A DNA stretch of 64,000 bases from Gemmataceae bacterium. Its GTDB lineage: Bacteria > Planctomycetota > Planctomycetia > Gemmatales > Gemmataceae. Under the pieces are notes generated by a model that saw only the letters and a list, made by a program, of their open reading frames with translations, was not told the origin of the DNA and did no database searches. A program made the translations under genes and the position numbers. Position 1 is the stretch's first letter. Each line of letters starts with the position of its first letter. The DNA lies in contig SIAQ01000001.1 in the NCBI GenBank assembly GCA_009697105.1, positions 95,659-159,658 on the forward strand. The letters are read 5' to 3'. Positions 40,633 to 50,700 of this stretch are shown here, piece by piece.

Positions 40633-41880
40633 GGCTATCTCCTCACGGCCTTCAAGGACAACCGTCCCTGGGACCAGATGTTCCGCGACCTGCTCGGCGT
40701 TGCGGAGAAGCCGGACCCCGCCAAGCCGGAACAATACGTTACGAAACGGCTCAAGGACCGCGATTCGCTCACGCGCGATATCAGCAGCGTCTTTTTTGGG
40801 CTCAACATCAGTTGCGCTCAGTGTCATCGCCATTCCTACATCAAATCGCTCACGCAAGATTACTTCTTCGGGATGCGCGAGTTCTTCGCGTCGTCCTACG
40901 AGTTTCAGGGGAACCTTCTCGACCGCAGATTTACGAAGCCTTCGGAATTCAAAGCGAAGGACGGGAAGGTTCAGCCGGTGAAGCTGATGTTCCTCAATGG
41001 CAAGACCGTGGAGGGGGAAAAAGTATCAGCAACCGATCTCGCCAAAGCGATTCAGGAGGAATCGAAGGAGATCGAGAAACTCGCCAAAGCATACGCCAAG
41101 ACCAAGGAACTGCCGCCGCCGGCAACATTTCGCCCGCGCAGCAAGCTGGCGGAACTGGCGCTCGCACCGGAGAATCGCGACATGTTCGCTCAGGCGATCG
41201 TCAATCGCCTTTGGTACCGTTTCTACGGCTATGGCCTCGTGATGCGCACCGATCAGATGCACGCCAACAATCCGGCAAGCCATCCCGAACTGCTGCAATG
41301 GCTCACGCGCGACTTCATCGCCCATAAGTACGACCTCAAACGCTTGATCGGCGGCCTCGTCTCCAGCAAGGCGTACGCGCGGAGCAGCCAATGGAGTGAT
41401 AAGGAAGCTCCAGCGCCGCAGCTTTTCGCGGTTGCCACAATTCGGCCTTTGACCCCCTCGCAATGGGCAATGTCTTTCGCTGTGGCGAACAACCCGTCGC
41501 TAATCAAGCCAGGGCTGAGCCGGGACATGCGGGAAAAATCCCTGGCGACCATCGAAACCCAAAGCAAAGGGCTCGAAAACCTTCTCGAATATCCGCGCGA
41601 GGACATGCAGATTCCGATTACCGAGTCGCTGAAGCTCAGCAACGATGCTGCCATCCTCAAGAGCGTTGGAGGCCAGTTGCTTCCAGTCCTGATGAAATCG
41701 AAAGATCGCAAACTCCAGATCGAGGAATCGGTGTGGGCCGTTCTCTCTCGTGCGCCGACATCCGACGATTACGATGTATTTGATTCCTACATGGAGAAGC
41801 GAAAGGACCGCCCCGCTGCCGGGCTTCAGCAAATGCTCTGGGCGCTGATCAACAGTCCGGAGTTTCGCTTCAATCATTAG
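40633..41880 (+). pseudogene. 5'-truncated DUF1549/DUF1553 protein
   Basis: About 415 residues beginning inside DUF1549 (VRGYLLTAFKDNRPWDQMFR), with NISCAQCHRHSYIKSLTQDY as its CxxCH motif, then DUF1553 (LAPENRDMFAQAIVNRLWYR, HPELLQWLTRDFIAHKYDL) to a normal end (INSPEFRFNH). The signal peptide and first half of DUF1549 are absent; the frame upstream to 40108 is antisense to the truncated toroid gene. Eight bases after its stop a PQQ propeller starts, so this was the first or second gene of an operon. It may be a pseudogene or a genome-assembly chimera. Confidence 0.75.
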
Positions 41881-41888
41881 AAATTACT

Positions 41889-43172
41889 ATGCGTGCCAGG
41901 ACCTCAAACCAGTTTGCTCTGACCGGCGCCGCCATTCTTTGGGTTGTGGCGCTGGAGTTCTCGTTCGCACGTGCTGATGATTGGCCTCAGTTTCGCGGGC
42001 CTGATCGGACGGGAATTTCCCGCGAGACCGGCCTGCTCAAAGCGTGGCCGAAAGAAGGACCGGATCTCCTGTGGACCTACCGGGACGCCGGTGCTGGCTT
42101 TTCGCCACCTTCCATCGTGGGCGATCACTTCTATTGCATGGGGTCGAAGGACACCAAGGACTACGTCTTCGCCCTCGACACGCGCACTGGCAAACTCCTC
42201 TGGTCCACCGCGGTCGGCCCGCGACGACCGACCGGTTGGGGCGACGGTCCGTGTGCGACTCCGACCGTTGACGGCGATCGCTGCTACGCCCTCAGCATTC
42301 TCGGCGAATTGCACTGCCTTGAGCGAGCATCCGGAAAAAGTCTCTGGAGCGTCCACCTCAAGAATGACCTCAGCGGCAAGGTCCTGCACGATGGTCGTTA
42401 CACGGAATCGTGCCTCATCGACGGCGACCGCCTGATTTGTTCCCCCGGTGGCAAGAACGGCACGATGGCGGCCCTCGATAAGAGAACCGGCAAAGTGATC
42501 TGGCGCAGCAAAGGGCTGACGGACGAAGCCGTATGTTCGTCGCCAATCGTCGTGAAAATCGACGGCGTTCGTCAGTACGTCAACCTGACCGGAAAAGGCG
42601 TGGCCGGCGTCGCCGCGGACGATGGCCGGCTCCTCTGGAAGAACAGCTTGCCCGCCGCCTGGATTATGGTGGCGACCCCCGTCGCGTTCAAGGATTGCAT
42701 TTACGTGACGACTGCTTATGGCGTCGGCTGCGGATTGCTCAAGCTGACGCGAGAAGGCGAGGGAACTATAGCAGAGGTCGTTTGTCGCAACAAAGTGATG
42801 AAGAACCACCACAGCGGCGTGATCCTCGTAGATGGCCACGTTTATGGTTGTTCCGATCCGATCGGCTGGGTTTGTCAGGAATTTGAAACGGGCAAAGCCG
42901 TTTGGGAAGATCGCACTTTCTTGGACAAAGGCAGCATGACTTGGGCCGACGGGCACCTGTATTGTTACAGCGAAGACGGCGGCGAAGTGGTCCTGGTAAA
43001 GGCAACGCCCAAGGACTGGCAAAAAGTGAGCCGATTCACGATCCCGGAAAAGACGAAAATCGCTCGCAAGCAAGGCAAGATCTGGACGCCTCCCGTGATC
43101 GCCAACGGCCGACTGTATCTGCGCGACAATGATTTGATCTACTGCTACGACATCCGAAATAACAGGCGATGA
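41889..43172 (+). CDS. Secreted PQQ-type beta-propeller repeat protein
   Basis: 427 residues. Signal peptide of ~30 residues (MRARTSNQFALTGAAILWVV, cleaved near FARA), then the typical opening DDWPQFRGPDRTGISRETG. Blade motifs include YVFALDTRTGKLLWSTAVG, GELHCLERASGKSLW and MAALDKRTGKVIWRSKGL, the quinoprotein-alcohol-dehydrogenase-like propeller. No clear catalytic Asp/Asn pair was assigned. Paralogue of the gene at 10243-11520. It follows the DUF1549/DUF1553 fragment by eight bases, the common planctomycete pairing. Confidence 0.87.
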   Translation: MRARTSNQFALTGAAILWVVALEFSFARADDWPQFRGPDRTGISRETGLLKAWPKEGPDLLWTYRDAGAGFSPPSIVGDHFYCMGSKDTKDYVFALDTRTGKLLWSTAVGPRRPTGWGDGPCATPTVDGDRCYALSILGELHCLERASGKSLWSVHLKNDLSGKVLHDGRYTESCLIDGDRLICSPGGKNGTMAALDKRTGKVIWRSKGLTDEAVCSSPIVVKIDGVRQYVNLTGKGVAGVAADDGRLLWKNSLPAAWIMVATPVAFKDCIYVTTAYGVGCGLLKLTREGEGTIAEVVCRNKVMKNHHSGVILVDGHVYGCSDPIGWVCQEFETGKAVWEDRTFLDKGSMTWADGHLYCYSEDGGEVVLVKATPKDWQKVSRFTIPEKTKIARKQGKIWTPPVIANGRLYLRDNDLIYCYDIRNNRR

Positions 43173-43390
43173 CCTATACCATTCCGTCAGCGGAGTTTCA
43201 TTCATGAAGTAGCGCCGCCGTTGCAAGAGATCGTACCGCTATTCGCACTTCGCCGCCGCTGAACCGCATTTGGCCCGGCGACGGCGGAGATGTGCATACC
43301 GATAAGGGCTCCGCCTGGGAACGAGGACGGGAGGCTCTGTTCGCCGGTTGCCGCGCGAGCGTTAAGCCGCAAGCGGGGAGCGTCGCCCGA

Positions 43391-44146
43391 TTAGGGCTTC
43401 GCGAAAACGGCGTCGTCGAGCTTCGCGTGGATTTGCAGGTCGGTGACGTTGACTTCCATGAAGAACACGCCGTCATGGTAAATCTCGGCTTTGTTGCCCA
43501 CCTTCAGCCCCAGTTTGTCCTGGTAGCCGAGGATGTACTTTTCCTGGGTGATTTCCTGCTTTTTCTGCGGGTCGTAGCTGCGCATTTCGGTTTTAAGCAG
43601 GAGGTGGGTCTTCTTGTCGAAGAAGTAGCTGATGTCGCGTTGGCCTTTTTTGCTGACGCGAATGCCGACGGCGTCTTTGCCCTTGATTTTGACTTCGCCG
43701 ACGGCGTTAAGTTCGTAGGGAGCTTTGAGCATGTCGATGTAGTTGCCACCGGCTTCGGTGAGAAGGCTTTGGCGGACTTCGTCGAGGATTTTCTCGTCGG
43801 TAAATTCGGTGGTGATGCCGTTGGAGTTGACCCAGAATTGCTTGCCGTTGTAGACGGTGATGACGGTGATTTCCTTGCCCTGGATATCGATCTTAATGAC
43901 GTTTCGCAACCGGTCGGGTATTTGGAGCGATGTCTCGCCTTCGACATCGCGTTTTCCGCCGAGTAGGCTCATGGTTCCTTTGTACTTGGTGACGGTCGCT
44001 TTTAATTTGGCGAGGTTCGCCTCGCCACCGTGGGCGGTGATGGCTTTGCGAAGGACCGCCTTGAGGTCGTCGTTCTGTGCGCGTGCGGAGAGTACGCCGA
44101 GACCGAGGGTGAAGAGAGCGAAAGCGATGAGTCGAATCCGAGCCAT
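43391..44146 (-). CDS. Secreted LolA-like / hypothetical protein
   Basis: 251 residues from the ATG at 44146, chosen because GGAG lies at good distance (the ATG at 44158 has none). Signal peptide ~22 residues (MARIRLIAFALFTLGLGVL, cleaved near ARAQ). The mature part is a predicted half-barrel of long beta strands (LKATVTKYKGTMSLLGGKRD, ITVITVYNGKQFWVNSNGI, SYFFDKKTHLLLKTEMR), reminiscent of the outer-membrane lipoprotein-sorting fold. Proteins of this kind are frequent in planctomycetes and their ligand is unknown. The 217 bp before it towards 43172 hold only a lone family D arm. Confidence 0.75.
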   Translation of the reverse strand: MARIRLIAFALFTLGLGVLSARAQNDDLKAVLRKAITAHGGEANLAKLKATVTKYKGTMSLLGGKRDVEGETSLQIPDRLRNVIKIDIQGKEITVITVYNGKQFWVNSNGITTEFTDEKILDEVRQSLLTEAGGNYIDMLKAPYELNAVGEVKIKGKDAVGIRVSKKGQRDISYFFDKKTHLLLKTEMRSYDPQKKQEITQEKYILGYQDKLGLKVGNKAEIYHDGVFFMEVNVTDLQIHAKLDDAVFAKP

Positions 44147-44295
44147 GACGGACTCCATAAGTTAAGGGTGAAATGAGGTAATAGGATTCGATGGGTGGTC
44201 CATGATAGGATACGAAATCGTTGGTGGCGCGTGGGATTCGTGGTGCATCGGCACGGGGTTGCGGGTAGAATGAGATTGAAGAAATAGCGAATTTC

Positions 44296-44664
44296 ATGAA
44301 TAGAGGTTCATCGATGGATGCCGACAAATCCACACTCGAGACTGATCTGATGGATCCCAAGATTTTTAGTGAGCGTACGGTGCAATCGGTGCCCTTCGAC
44401 AGCCTGTCCGACGCCAGTCCAGATATTCGACTCCGTCCCGAATGGGAGACGTATCAAGTATTGGTAAGTCGATTGTTGGCCGAGGGACATGCTGGCAAGT
44501 ATGTGCTAATCAAGGCAGATCAGCTCATCGGGATTTGGGATCGCCATGCGGATGCGGTGGAATCGGGTTATCAGCGGTTTGCCGGTGAACCGTTCCTGGT
44601 TCACGAGATTCGCAAACGGGAACCGATCATCCGGCGCCATGCAGTCGCCCGATGCCGCGGTTGA
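44296..44664 (+). CDS. Conserved-looking hypothetical protein
   Basis: 122 residues (or 116 from the ATG at 44314). The segment GKYVLIKADQLIGIWDRHAD with ESGYQRFAGEPFLVHEI resembles small planctomycete proteins of the DUF5678-like type (strand, turn, helix), but I am unsure of the match. Soluble. It precedes two membrane-protein genes by 31 bp on the same strand, so they may be co-transcribed. Confidence 0.65.
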   Translation: MNRGSSMDADKSTLETDLMDPKIFSERTVQSVPFDSLSDASPDIRLRPEWETYQVLVSRLLAEGHAGKYVLIKADQLIGIWDRHADAVESGYQRFAGEPFLVHEIRKREPIIRRHAVARCRG

Positions 44665-44695
44665 TGTTTTCGGATGTTAACTGAGGAGCCGAACG

Positions 44696-45781
44696 ATGCT
44701 CATAATAGCGGTTTTCTTGTCGATTCTCTTGGTAGGGTTGGTGGATGTTGCCGCCAAAGGAGGCGCTCAATCGATTCATCGACCGTGCCTGCTTCTGTTT
44801 TGGGCGTTGGTATTCGGTATTCTCTTCCCACCTGTATTTTTTCACGCATTACTGCTGATACCCATTTGGCTCGTTTGGGTGCGCGGCCATCTATCGGTTC
44901 GAGGCTTGATTCTGTGTTCCTCTGTGGCGGCGATCGCACCATACGGTTTTTTTGTATCATTCGCCGTTGGCAAGCATAAGAAAAAGGAAGAGCTAAGGAC
45001 GCAATATGCTTTTGAATCCATGGAGAACCGCGTCCCCGTGCCACAGAAGACCAAACGCGATCCAGCGATACCCCTTGATGAATCCTTTTTTAAGCAAATC
45101 GAGCAGCAGGTTGCAGATAATACGAACGGCTTCCGCACCGCCATGCTGGATCGTTTGCATTCGGAAACGGTGCGAGATTTCATCAACTCGCCCGGATTCG
45201 GCGCGGGACGCAGAATTGACCCGTCCGCTAGTACGCTCGCGATCAACCTGAATAGGACAGACGAAGTGCTCCCTCAACCAGGACCATTGCCCTCTTCCAC
45301 GCTTTCGACAACCGATCTGACCGAACCGCAGGATATTTGGATGGATGATTTTCGGACGCTTCATACTGCAAGCATGCTGGATTTTGTCTATCCACGCGGG
45401 TTCGGCTTTGTTGTGAACCGTAACAAGGTGGCAGGGTTCCTGTCGCACGGCTTTTCCGAACCTCCGCAGGTTAAGAACAGGTCCTTACAATCCGTTGTGC
45501 TCATTGGACTGTTGATGCATGCAGAACCCATAGCGTACGTGTCCAACGAATTGCCTCGGATGGATCGGCTAGCAAAAGCCCCAACTAGGTCACTGAATTC
45601 CTTCGAAGAACTTGGACTCGATGAAATACGAAACGGGCGTGACCTGTTCATTCGCCAAGGACCACATGCGCTCCATCTGCTCGGCGCGATCCGCAGCGTG
45701 GAGCAGTGCGTCAAATGCCACGGCGGCGAGCGCGGCGACTTGCTCGGAGCGTTTTCGTATAGTTTGCAGAAAAAGCAATGA
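44696..45781 (+). CDS. Membrane protein with a C-terminal CxxCH motif
   Basis: 361 residues. Three hydrophobic segments at the N-terminus (MLIIAVFLSILLVGLVDVAA, then LLLFWALVFGILFPPVFFHA and LILCSSVAAIAPYGFFVSF) are followed by ~250 residues of soluble domain containing TLHTASMLDFVYPRGFGFVV and ending in IRSVEQCVKCHGGERGDLLG, a single c-type heme-binding motif ~25 residues from the end. If the soluble domain is periplasmic, covalent heme attachment is possible. I recognise no family. Its last codons overlap the next gene in ATGA form. Confidence 0.75.
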   Translation: MLIIAVFLSILLVGLVDVAAKGGAQSIHRPCLLLFWALVFGILFPPVFFHALLLIPIWLVWVRGHLSVRGLILCSSVAAIAPYGFFVSFAVGKHKKKEELRTQYAFESMENRVPVPQKTKRDPAIPLDESFFKQIEQQVADNTNGFRTAMLDRLHSETVRDFINSPGFGAGRRIDPSASTLAINLNRTDEVLPQPGPLPSSTLSTTDLTEPQDIWMDDFRTLHTASMLDFVYPRGFGFVVNRNKVAGFLSHGFSEPPQVKNRSLQSVVLIGLLMHAEPIAYVSNELPRMDRLAKAPTRSLNSFEELGLDEIRNGRDLFIRQGPHALHLLGAIRSVEQCVKCHGGERGDLLGAFSYSLQKKQ

Positions 45782-46191
45782 CCCCCGACCATCAACTCGT
45801 CTGGTTCCTGCGTGCCACAGCAATTACGTTGCTGTCGGCGGCGCTCGCCGTAGTTCTACCGCATGCGTGGATGGACGCGGTTCATCGCTGGATGGGACTG
45901 GGCGAACTGCCTGATTCGCCGATCGTCGGCTATCTCACGCGGTCGATCTCGGCGCTATATGCGGCTTTCGGGGCGTGTTACTGCCATATCTCGGGCGACG
46001 TTCGGCGTTACCTTCCGCTACTGCGATTCTCGGTGCTGGTGACGATTGGGTTCGCGATCGTTCTCGTCAGCGTCGACGTAGCTTGTAGGCTGCCATGGGA
46101 GTGGACATTTGCCGAGGCGGCATTTCTCATCAGCTGGTGTGCCGCATATGCCTGGTTAATTAGGCGAGTAAGGGCCGACCAAATAAGTTAA
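45778..46191 (+). CDS. Small four-helix membrane protein
   Basis: 137 residues with four hydrophobic segments (LRATAITLLSAALAVVLPHA, YLTRSISALYAAFGACYCHI, FSVLVTIGFAIVLVSVDVAC, AAFLISWCAAYAWLI). Starts in an ATGA overlap with the CxxCH membrane protein, so the two are likely expressed in fixed ratio and may act together. No family recognised. Confidence 0.75.
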   Translation: MTPDHQLVWFLRATAITLLSAALAVVLPHAWMDAVHRWMGLGELPDSPIVGYLTRSISALYAAFGACYCHISGDVRRYLPLLRFSVLVTIGFAIVLVSVDVACRLPWEWTFAEAAFLISWCAAYAWLIRRVRADQIS

Positions 46192-46351
46192 GAAAATCGG
46201 AATTGTTGCGCAAGCTCGTCACGCTGCCACGTCTTACTCTATCGAGACGCTTCGACACGTTGTTGAATTTGAGAAATTCGGTCGAAACGTCTCTTTTGAT
46301 CTGGCGTTTGGAATTTTTGCTGGATAATATGTAGTTTGGGGAAGTTCGGAT

Positions 46352-46368
46352 TCCTTCATTATGAAGGA
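46352..46368 (+). promoter_or_regulatory. Hairpin over the ribosome-binding site of the STN-domain gene
   Basis: TCCTTCAT and ATGAAGGA form a perfect stem whose 3' arm contains the start of the AAGGAGGAG Shine-Dalgarno sequence (to 46372) of the ATG at 46380. Folding would hide part of the site; whether it is regulatory is not known. Confidence 0.45.
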
Positions 46369-46379
46369 GGAGCCATCTC

Positions 46380-47552
46380 ATGTCGCGAATCTTGGCAGTG
46401 TTGGGCGTTGGCATCATCATAATTGCGTTTGGCTTGGGCCACGTATCGGCGCAAAATCTGCGCGAGATTGAGGCTCGCCAGAAGGTCGCGGCCGAGAAGC
46501 TGATTGGCGATGTGAAGGATGCGCTAAAGCGGTCCGACAAACTGGACTCCGCCGATGCGAAATACCTGCTCAATAGGTTGCTGCGAGATGTTCGCGATTC
46601 CAATGTTCTCCTGAACAGCGAACGCGATAGCCTCGTGCAATCGATTCAGATTCGCATCCGTGCGGTTGACGATCGCGCCAACTACAAACGCGTGACCGAC
46701 GAACAGCGACCGCTGGCGCTGCCGCCAGCAACGACGCGGCCGGGCGGGCCGAAATTCGTCGATACCCCGCCGGCCAAGGGCGGTACCTCAACGTTCGCCA
46801 AGGATTTCATCGGCAGTGCCAAGAATGCCCAGCAAATCGCTGCGGCAGGCATCAGCGCTCGCGAGAAGGTGATTGTTGAGATCGGCAACGCGCGCGAGCG
46901 TGACCTCGTTCCCGCGACCGACGGCACGACCTTTCCAAAGAACTGGGCGCAGCTCAGCGCGATGCGCAAGAAGCAACTCGGTCCGCAGCTGACGCCGCGC
47001 GAAGTCGCACTGCTCAAAGCCCTTAACTCAACCCTTAACATCGACTACAACGATCGCCTCAAGTTGGTACTCGATAGTCTGCAAGAACGCTCCGGCATCG
47101 TCCTGTTTATGGACGAGCCATCGGTTCAAGACGTTCGGCTCGATTACGACGATCAAGTGAACCTCAAGTTTGGCCAAATGACCGTCCGCATGGCCCTCAA
47201 GAAAATCCTCGGCGATCGCGGCTTGACCTACATCGTCAAGGAAGGTTCCGTCCATGTCATGACGCCGAAAAAGGCCAGCGAATACACCGTGCTGCGTAGC
47301 TATCCGATCGAGGACCTCGTCGGCGGCGATCCGCAAGTCATGATGATGTTCGGCCCATTCATGGCCCAACAGATGATGGCCTACAACGCCAACCAACTCA
47401 TCAAGCTGATTCAAACGGTCGTCGAACCCGACTATTGGCAGCCGAACGGCCCGGGCGTGATTACCTTCTTCCCGCCGACGAAATCCATATTCGTGCGGGC
47501 CAGCGCCGAGGTTCATTACCAACTCGGTTCGCCGGGTTTGTTCGGGCGGTAA
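46380..47552 (+). CDS. Secreted protein with secretin/TonB short-N-terminal (STN)-like domain
   Basis: 390 residues. Signal peptide ~24 residues (MSRILAVLGVGIIIIAFGLG, cleaved near HVSAQ). A charged helical region (residues ~25-80) and a low-complexity linker (around PPATTRPGGPKFVDTPP) lead to a region at ~215-310 with the STN pattern: LNIDYNDRLKLVLDSLQERS, then VNLKFGQMTVRMALKKIL and LTYIVKEGSVHVMTP. This is the fold at the N-terminus of secretins and TonB receptors, but no secretin barrel follows. Its role is unknown; planctomycetes have many such stand-alone STN proteins. A strong GGAGGAG site precedes the ATG. Confidence 0.8.
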   Translation: MSRILAVLGVGIIIIAFGLGHVSAQNLREIEARQKVAAEKLIGDVKDALKRSDKLDSADAKYLLNRLLRDVRDSNVLLNSERDSLVQSIQIRIRAVDDRANYKRVTDEQRPLALPPATTRPGGPKFVDTPPAKGGTSTFAKDFIGSAKNAQQIAAAGISAREKVIVEIGNARERDLVPATDGTTFPKNWAQLSAMRKKQLGPQLTPREVALLKALNSTLNIDYNDRLKLVLDSLQERSGIVLFMDEPSVQDVRLDYDDQVNLKFGQMTVRMALKKILGDRGLTYIVKEGSVHVMTPKKASEYTVLRSYPIEDLVGGDPQVMMMFGPFMAQQMMAYNANQLIKLIQTVVEPDYWQPNGPGVITFFPPTKSIFVRASAEVHYQLGSPGLFGR

Positions 47553-47563
47553 TGAACGACATT

Positions 47564-47656
47564 TGCTTAGCCGCTCGCCTTTGGCGAACGCGGGCGCGGC
47601 GTTTTTCGATTGGAAATGCGCCACGTTCGCGTTCGCCAAAGGCGAGCGGCTAAACG
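47564..47656. repeat. Palindromic intergenic repeat, family B copy 5
   Basis: Inverted repeat with arms of ~28 bp (GCTTAGCCGCTCGCCTTTGG and onward) between the STN-domain gene and the large PSCyt1 gene. Confidence 0.9.
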
Positions 47657-47737
47657 TTTCCAGCATGTCCAACTCATTTCAAATTGCTTAAAACAATCGT
47701 GCTTGCCTATTGCCACGTTTCCGAACGGATTAACACC

Positions 47738-50700
47738 ATGACACGTAACCTCTCCGTGATCGTCGTTTTCCTTGGCACCACGTCCGCCACTTTCGCTCAG
47801 GGTAAGGTCGAGTACAACCGCGACATTAGGCCCATTCTCGCGGAGAACTGCTTCGCTTGCCACGGGCCGGACAGCGCGTCGCGCAAGGCGGGCCTTCGGC
47901 TCGATCAGCACGTCGATGCCGTCAAACAAGGTGCAATCGTACCGGGCAAAGTGACGGAGAGCGCCTTGATCGAACGTATCCTGAGCGATGACGCCGAAAA
48001 AATCATGCCGCCGCCGAAGACGTTGAAGAAGCTGTCAGCCACGCAAAAGGACCTGCTCAAACGCTGGATCAGCGAAGGCGCGGAGTACCAGTTACACTGG
48101 TCGCTGATGCCGCCGAAGCGTACCGCCCTGCCCGCGGTGAAGAACAAGGCGTGGGTGCGTAATCCGATCGACCAGTTCATCTTGGCCGAGCTGGAGAAAC
48201 GCGGCATGCAGCCGAACCCCGAGGCCGACCGCCGGACCATCGCGCGTCGGCTAAGTCTTGACCTGACTGGCCTGCCGCCGACAGCTGCGGATGTGGAGGC
48301 GTTCGTCAGTGACACATCGCCGGGCTATTACGAGAAATATGTCGATCGCCTGATGAAGTCGCCGCACTGGGGTGAACATCGCGCTCGCTATTGGCTCGAC
48401 GGCGCCCGCTATGCCGACACGCACGGTATTCACTTCGACAACTACCGCGAGATCTATGCCTATCGCGATTGGATTATCGGAGCGTTCAACAAGAACATGC
48501 CGTTCGACCAATTCACGATCGAGCAACTCGCCGGCGACCTACTGCCGAACCCGACGATCGACCAGATCGTGGCAACGGGATTTAATCGCTGCAACATCAC
48601 GACCAATGAAGGCGGCCTGATTGCCGAGGAGTATCTAGTCCTTTACACGCGCGATCGCACGGAGACGACGGCGGCAGTTTGGCTAGGCGCGACGATGAAC
48701 TGCTGCACCTGCCATGACCATAAGTTCGATCGGTATTCGACGAAGGATTTCTACTCGCTGTCGGCATTTTTCAACAACACGAATCAAGGCGCGATGGATG
48801 GCAACATCCCGAACACGCCACCGACGATCTTCGTACCCCAGGCCGCCGATCGCCCGCGCTTCGATGTGCTGGCGAAGGATATCGCCGGCCTTCGCGCGAA
48901 AATCGACGACCGCAAGAAAGCCGCCCAGAAAGACTTCGACACCTGGCTATCGCAAGCCAAGGCCGACCAGGTCGCGTCGCTGATTTCGACCGACCGCCTT
49001 GCCCTGCACGCACGCCTCACCGAGGCGCAAGGCAAAACCGCCGGCTTCACCATCAACGGCAAGCCGCGCGATGTCAACTTGGGCGACGGCTACGAATGGA
49101 TCGCCGGCAAAGGCACGCCTAAAACGCTGACGATCAAGCCCGCAGGCTCGGCCATCGCGATCCCGGAGGTCGGTGACTTCGAGCGCGATCAGGGCTTCTC
49201 CGTCGGCGCCTGGGTCAAAATCCCTCGCCGAGGCACGACCGGAGCCATCGTCTCCCGCATGGACGCCGGCAGCAAATTTCGCGGCTGGGATCTATGGATG
49301 GAGCAAGACAAAGTCGGCATGCACATCGTCAACCAATGGCCCGAGGACGCCCTCAAAGTCACCTCGCGCATGATCCTGCAACCCAACCAGTGGTATCACG
49401 TTCTCGCCAGCTATGACGGTTCCAGCAAGGCCGCCGGCGTGAAGCTCTACATCAACGGCACGCTGCAACCAATGGACACGTTTACCGATCAACTCAAAAG
49501 CACGATCAAGACAAACGTCGCCTTCAAAGTCGGGCAACGCAGTACGAGCGAACGCTTAAAGGATGTTTACCTACAGGATATTCGCCTATACGAACGAACC
49601 CTCAAAGGCCCGGAAGCCGATCAGATCGCCAAGTCGTCGAAGGCGGCTGATTTCCTCGCCAAGCCCGCAGACAAACACACGCCCGCTGATCGCGCCGAAC
49701 TCTTCGACTGGTGGCTGGTCTCGCTCGACCCGCCATACCGGGTGCTGAACGAGCAGATCGCAGCCATTCAGCAGGAAGAAGTCACGATCAAGTCGCGTGG
49801 CACAATCGCCCATGTCATGAGCGAGAAGGCGACCGAGCCGACGGCCTACGTCCTCTTCCGCGGCGAGTACGACCAGCGCCGCGCCCAAGTGAAAGCAATC
49901 ACGCCAAGCGTCCTGCCGCCGATGCCGAAGGATTTGCCTCGCAATCGGCTCGGCCTGGCGCGCTGGCTGCTGCAACCGGAAAATCCGCTGCCTGCCCGCG
50001 TGACCGCCAATCGCTTTTGGCAGGACATTTTTAGCAACGGCCTAGTGCGCACGAGCGGCGATTTCGGCGTATCGGGCGAACTGCCCAGCCACCCCGAATT
50101 GCTCGATTATCTTGCGCTCGAGTTTCGCGACAAGAAATGGGACATCCAGCAATTCTTCAAACAGATCGTCACCTCCGCGACGTATCGCCAAGCTGCGACG
50201 GTGACGAAGGACGCTCTCGAAAAAGACCGCGACAATCGTTGGCTGGCCCGAGCGCCGCGCTATCGCATGGATGCCGAGATGATCCGCGATTACGCCTTGG
50301 CGTCGAGCGGCCTGTTCGTGCCGAAGATCGGCGGGCCGAGCGTGAAGCCGTACATGCCCGATGGCGTGTGGGAAGCCGTCGCGATGATCGGCAGCAACAC
50401 GCGCGACTACCGCCGGGACACGGGCGAAAAGCTGTATCGCCGCAGCATGTACACGTTCTGGAAGCGTGCCGCCCCGCCGGCGTCGATGGACATACTCAAC
50501 GCCCCGAATCGCGAGACCTGCACCGTTCGCCGGGATCGCACCAACACCCCGTTGCAAGCACTCGTGACACTCAACGACGTGCAGTTCGTCGAGGCGGCTC
50601 GCCACCTCGCTCAAACCGCGCTGAAGGACGGCGGCAAAACTGACGACGAACGGATCGACTTCATCGCCAAACGGCTGCTCGCGCGATCGTTCCGCGAAGT

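Noticed and set aside
40633..40857. N-terminal part of the minus-strand frame leading into the toroid fragment
   Set aside because: It is the antisense of the DUF1549 fragment.
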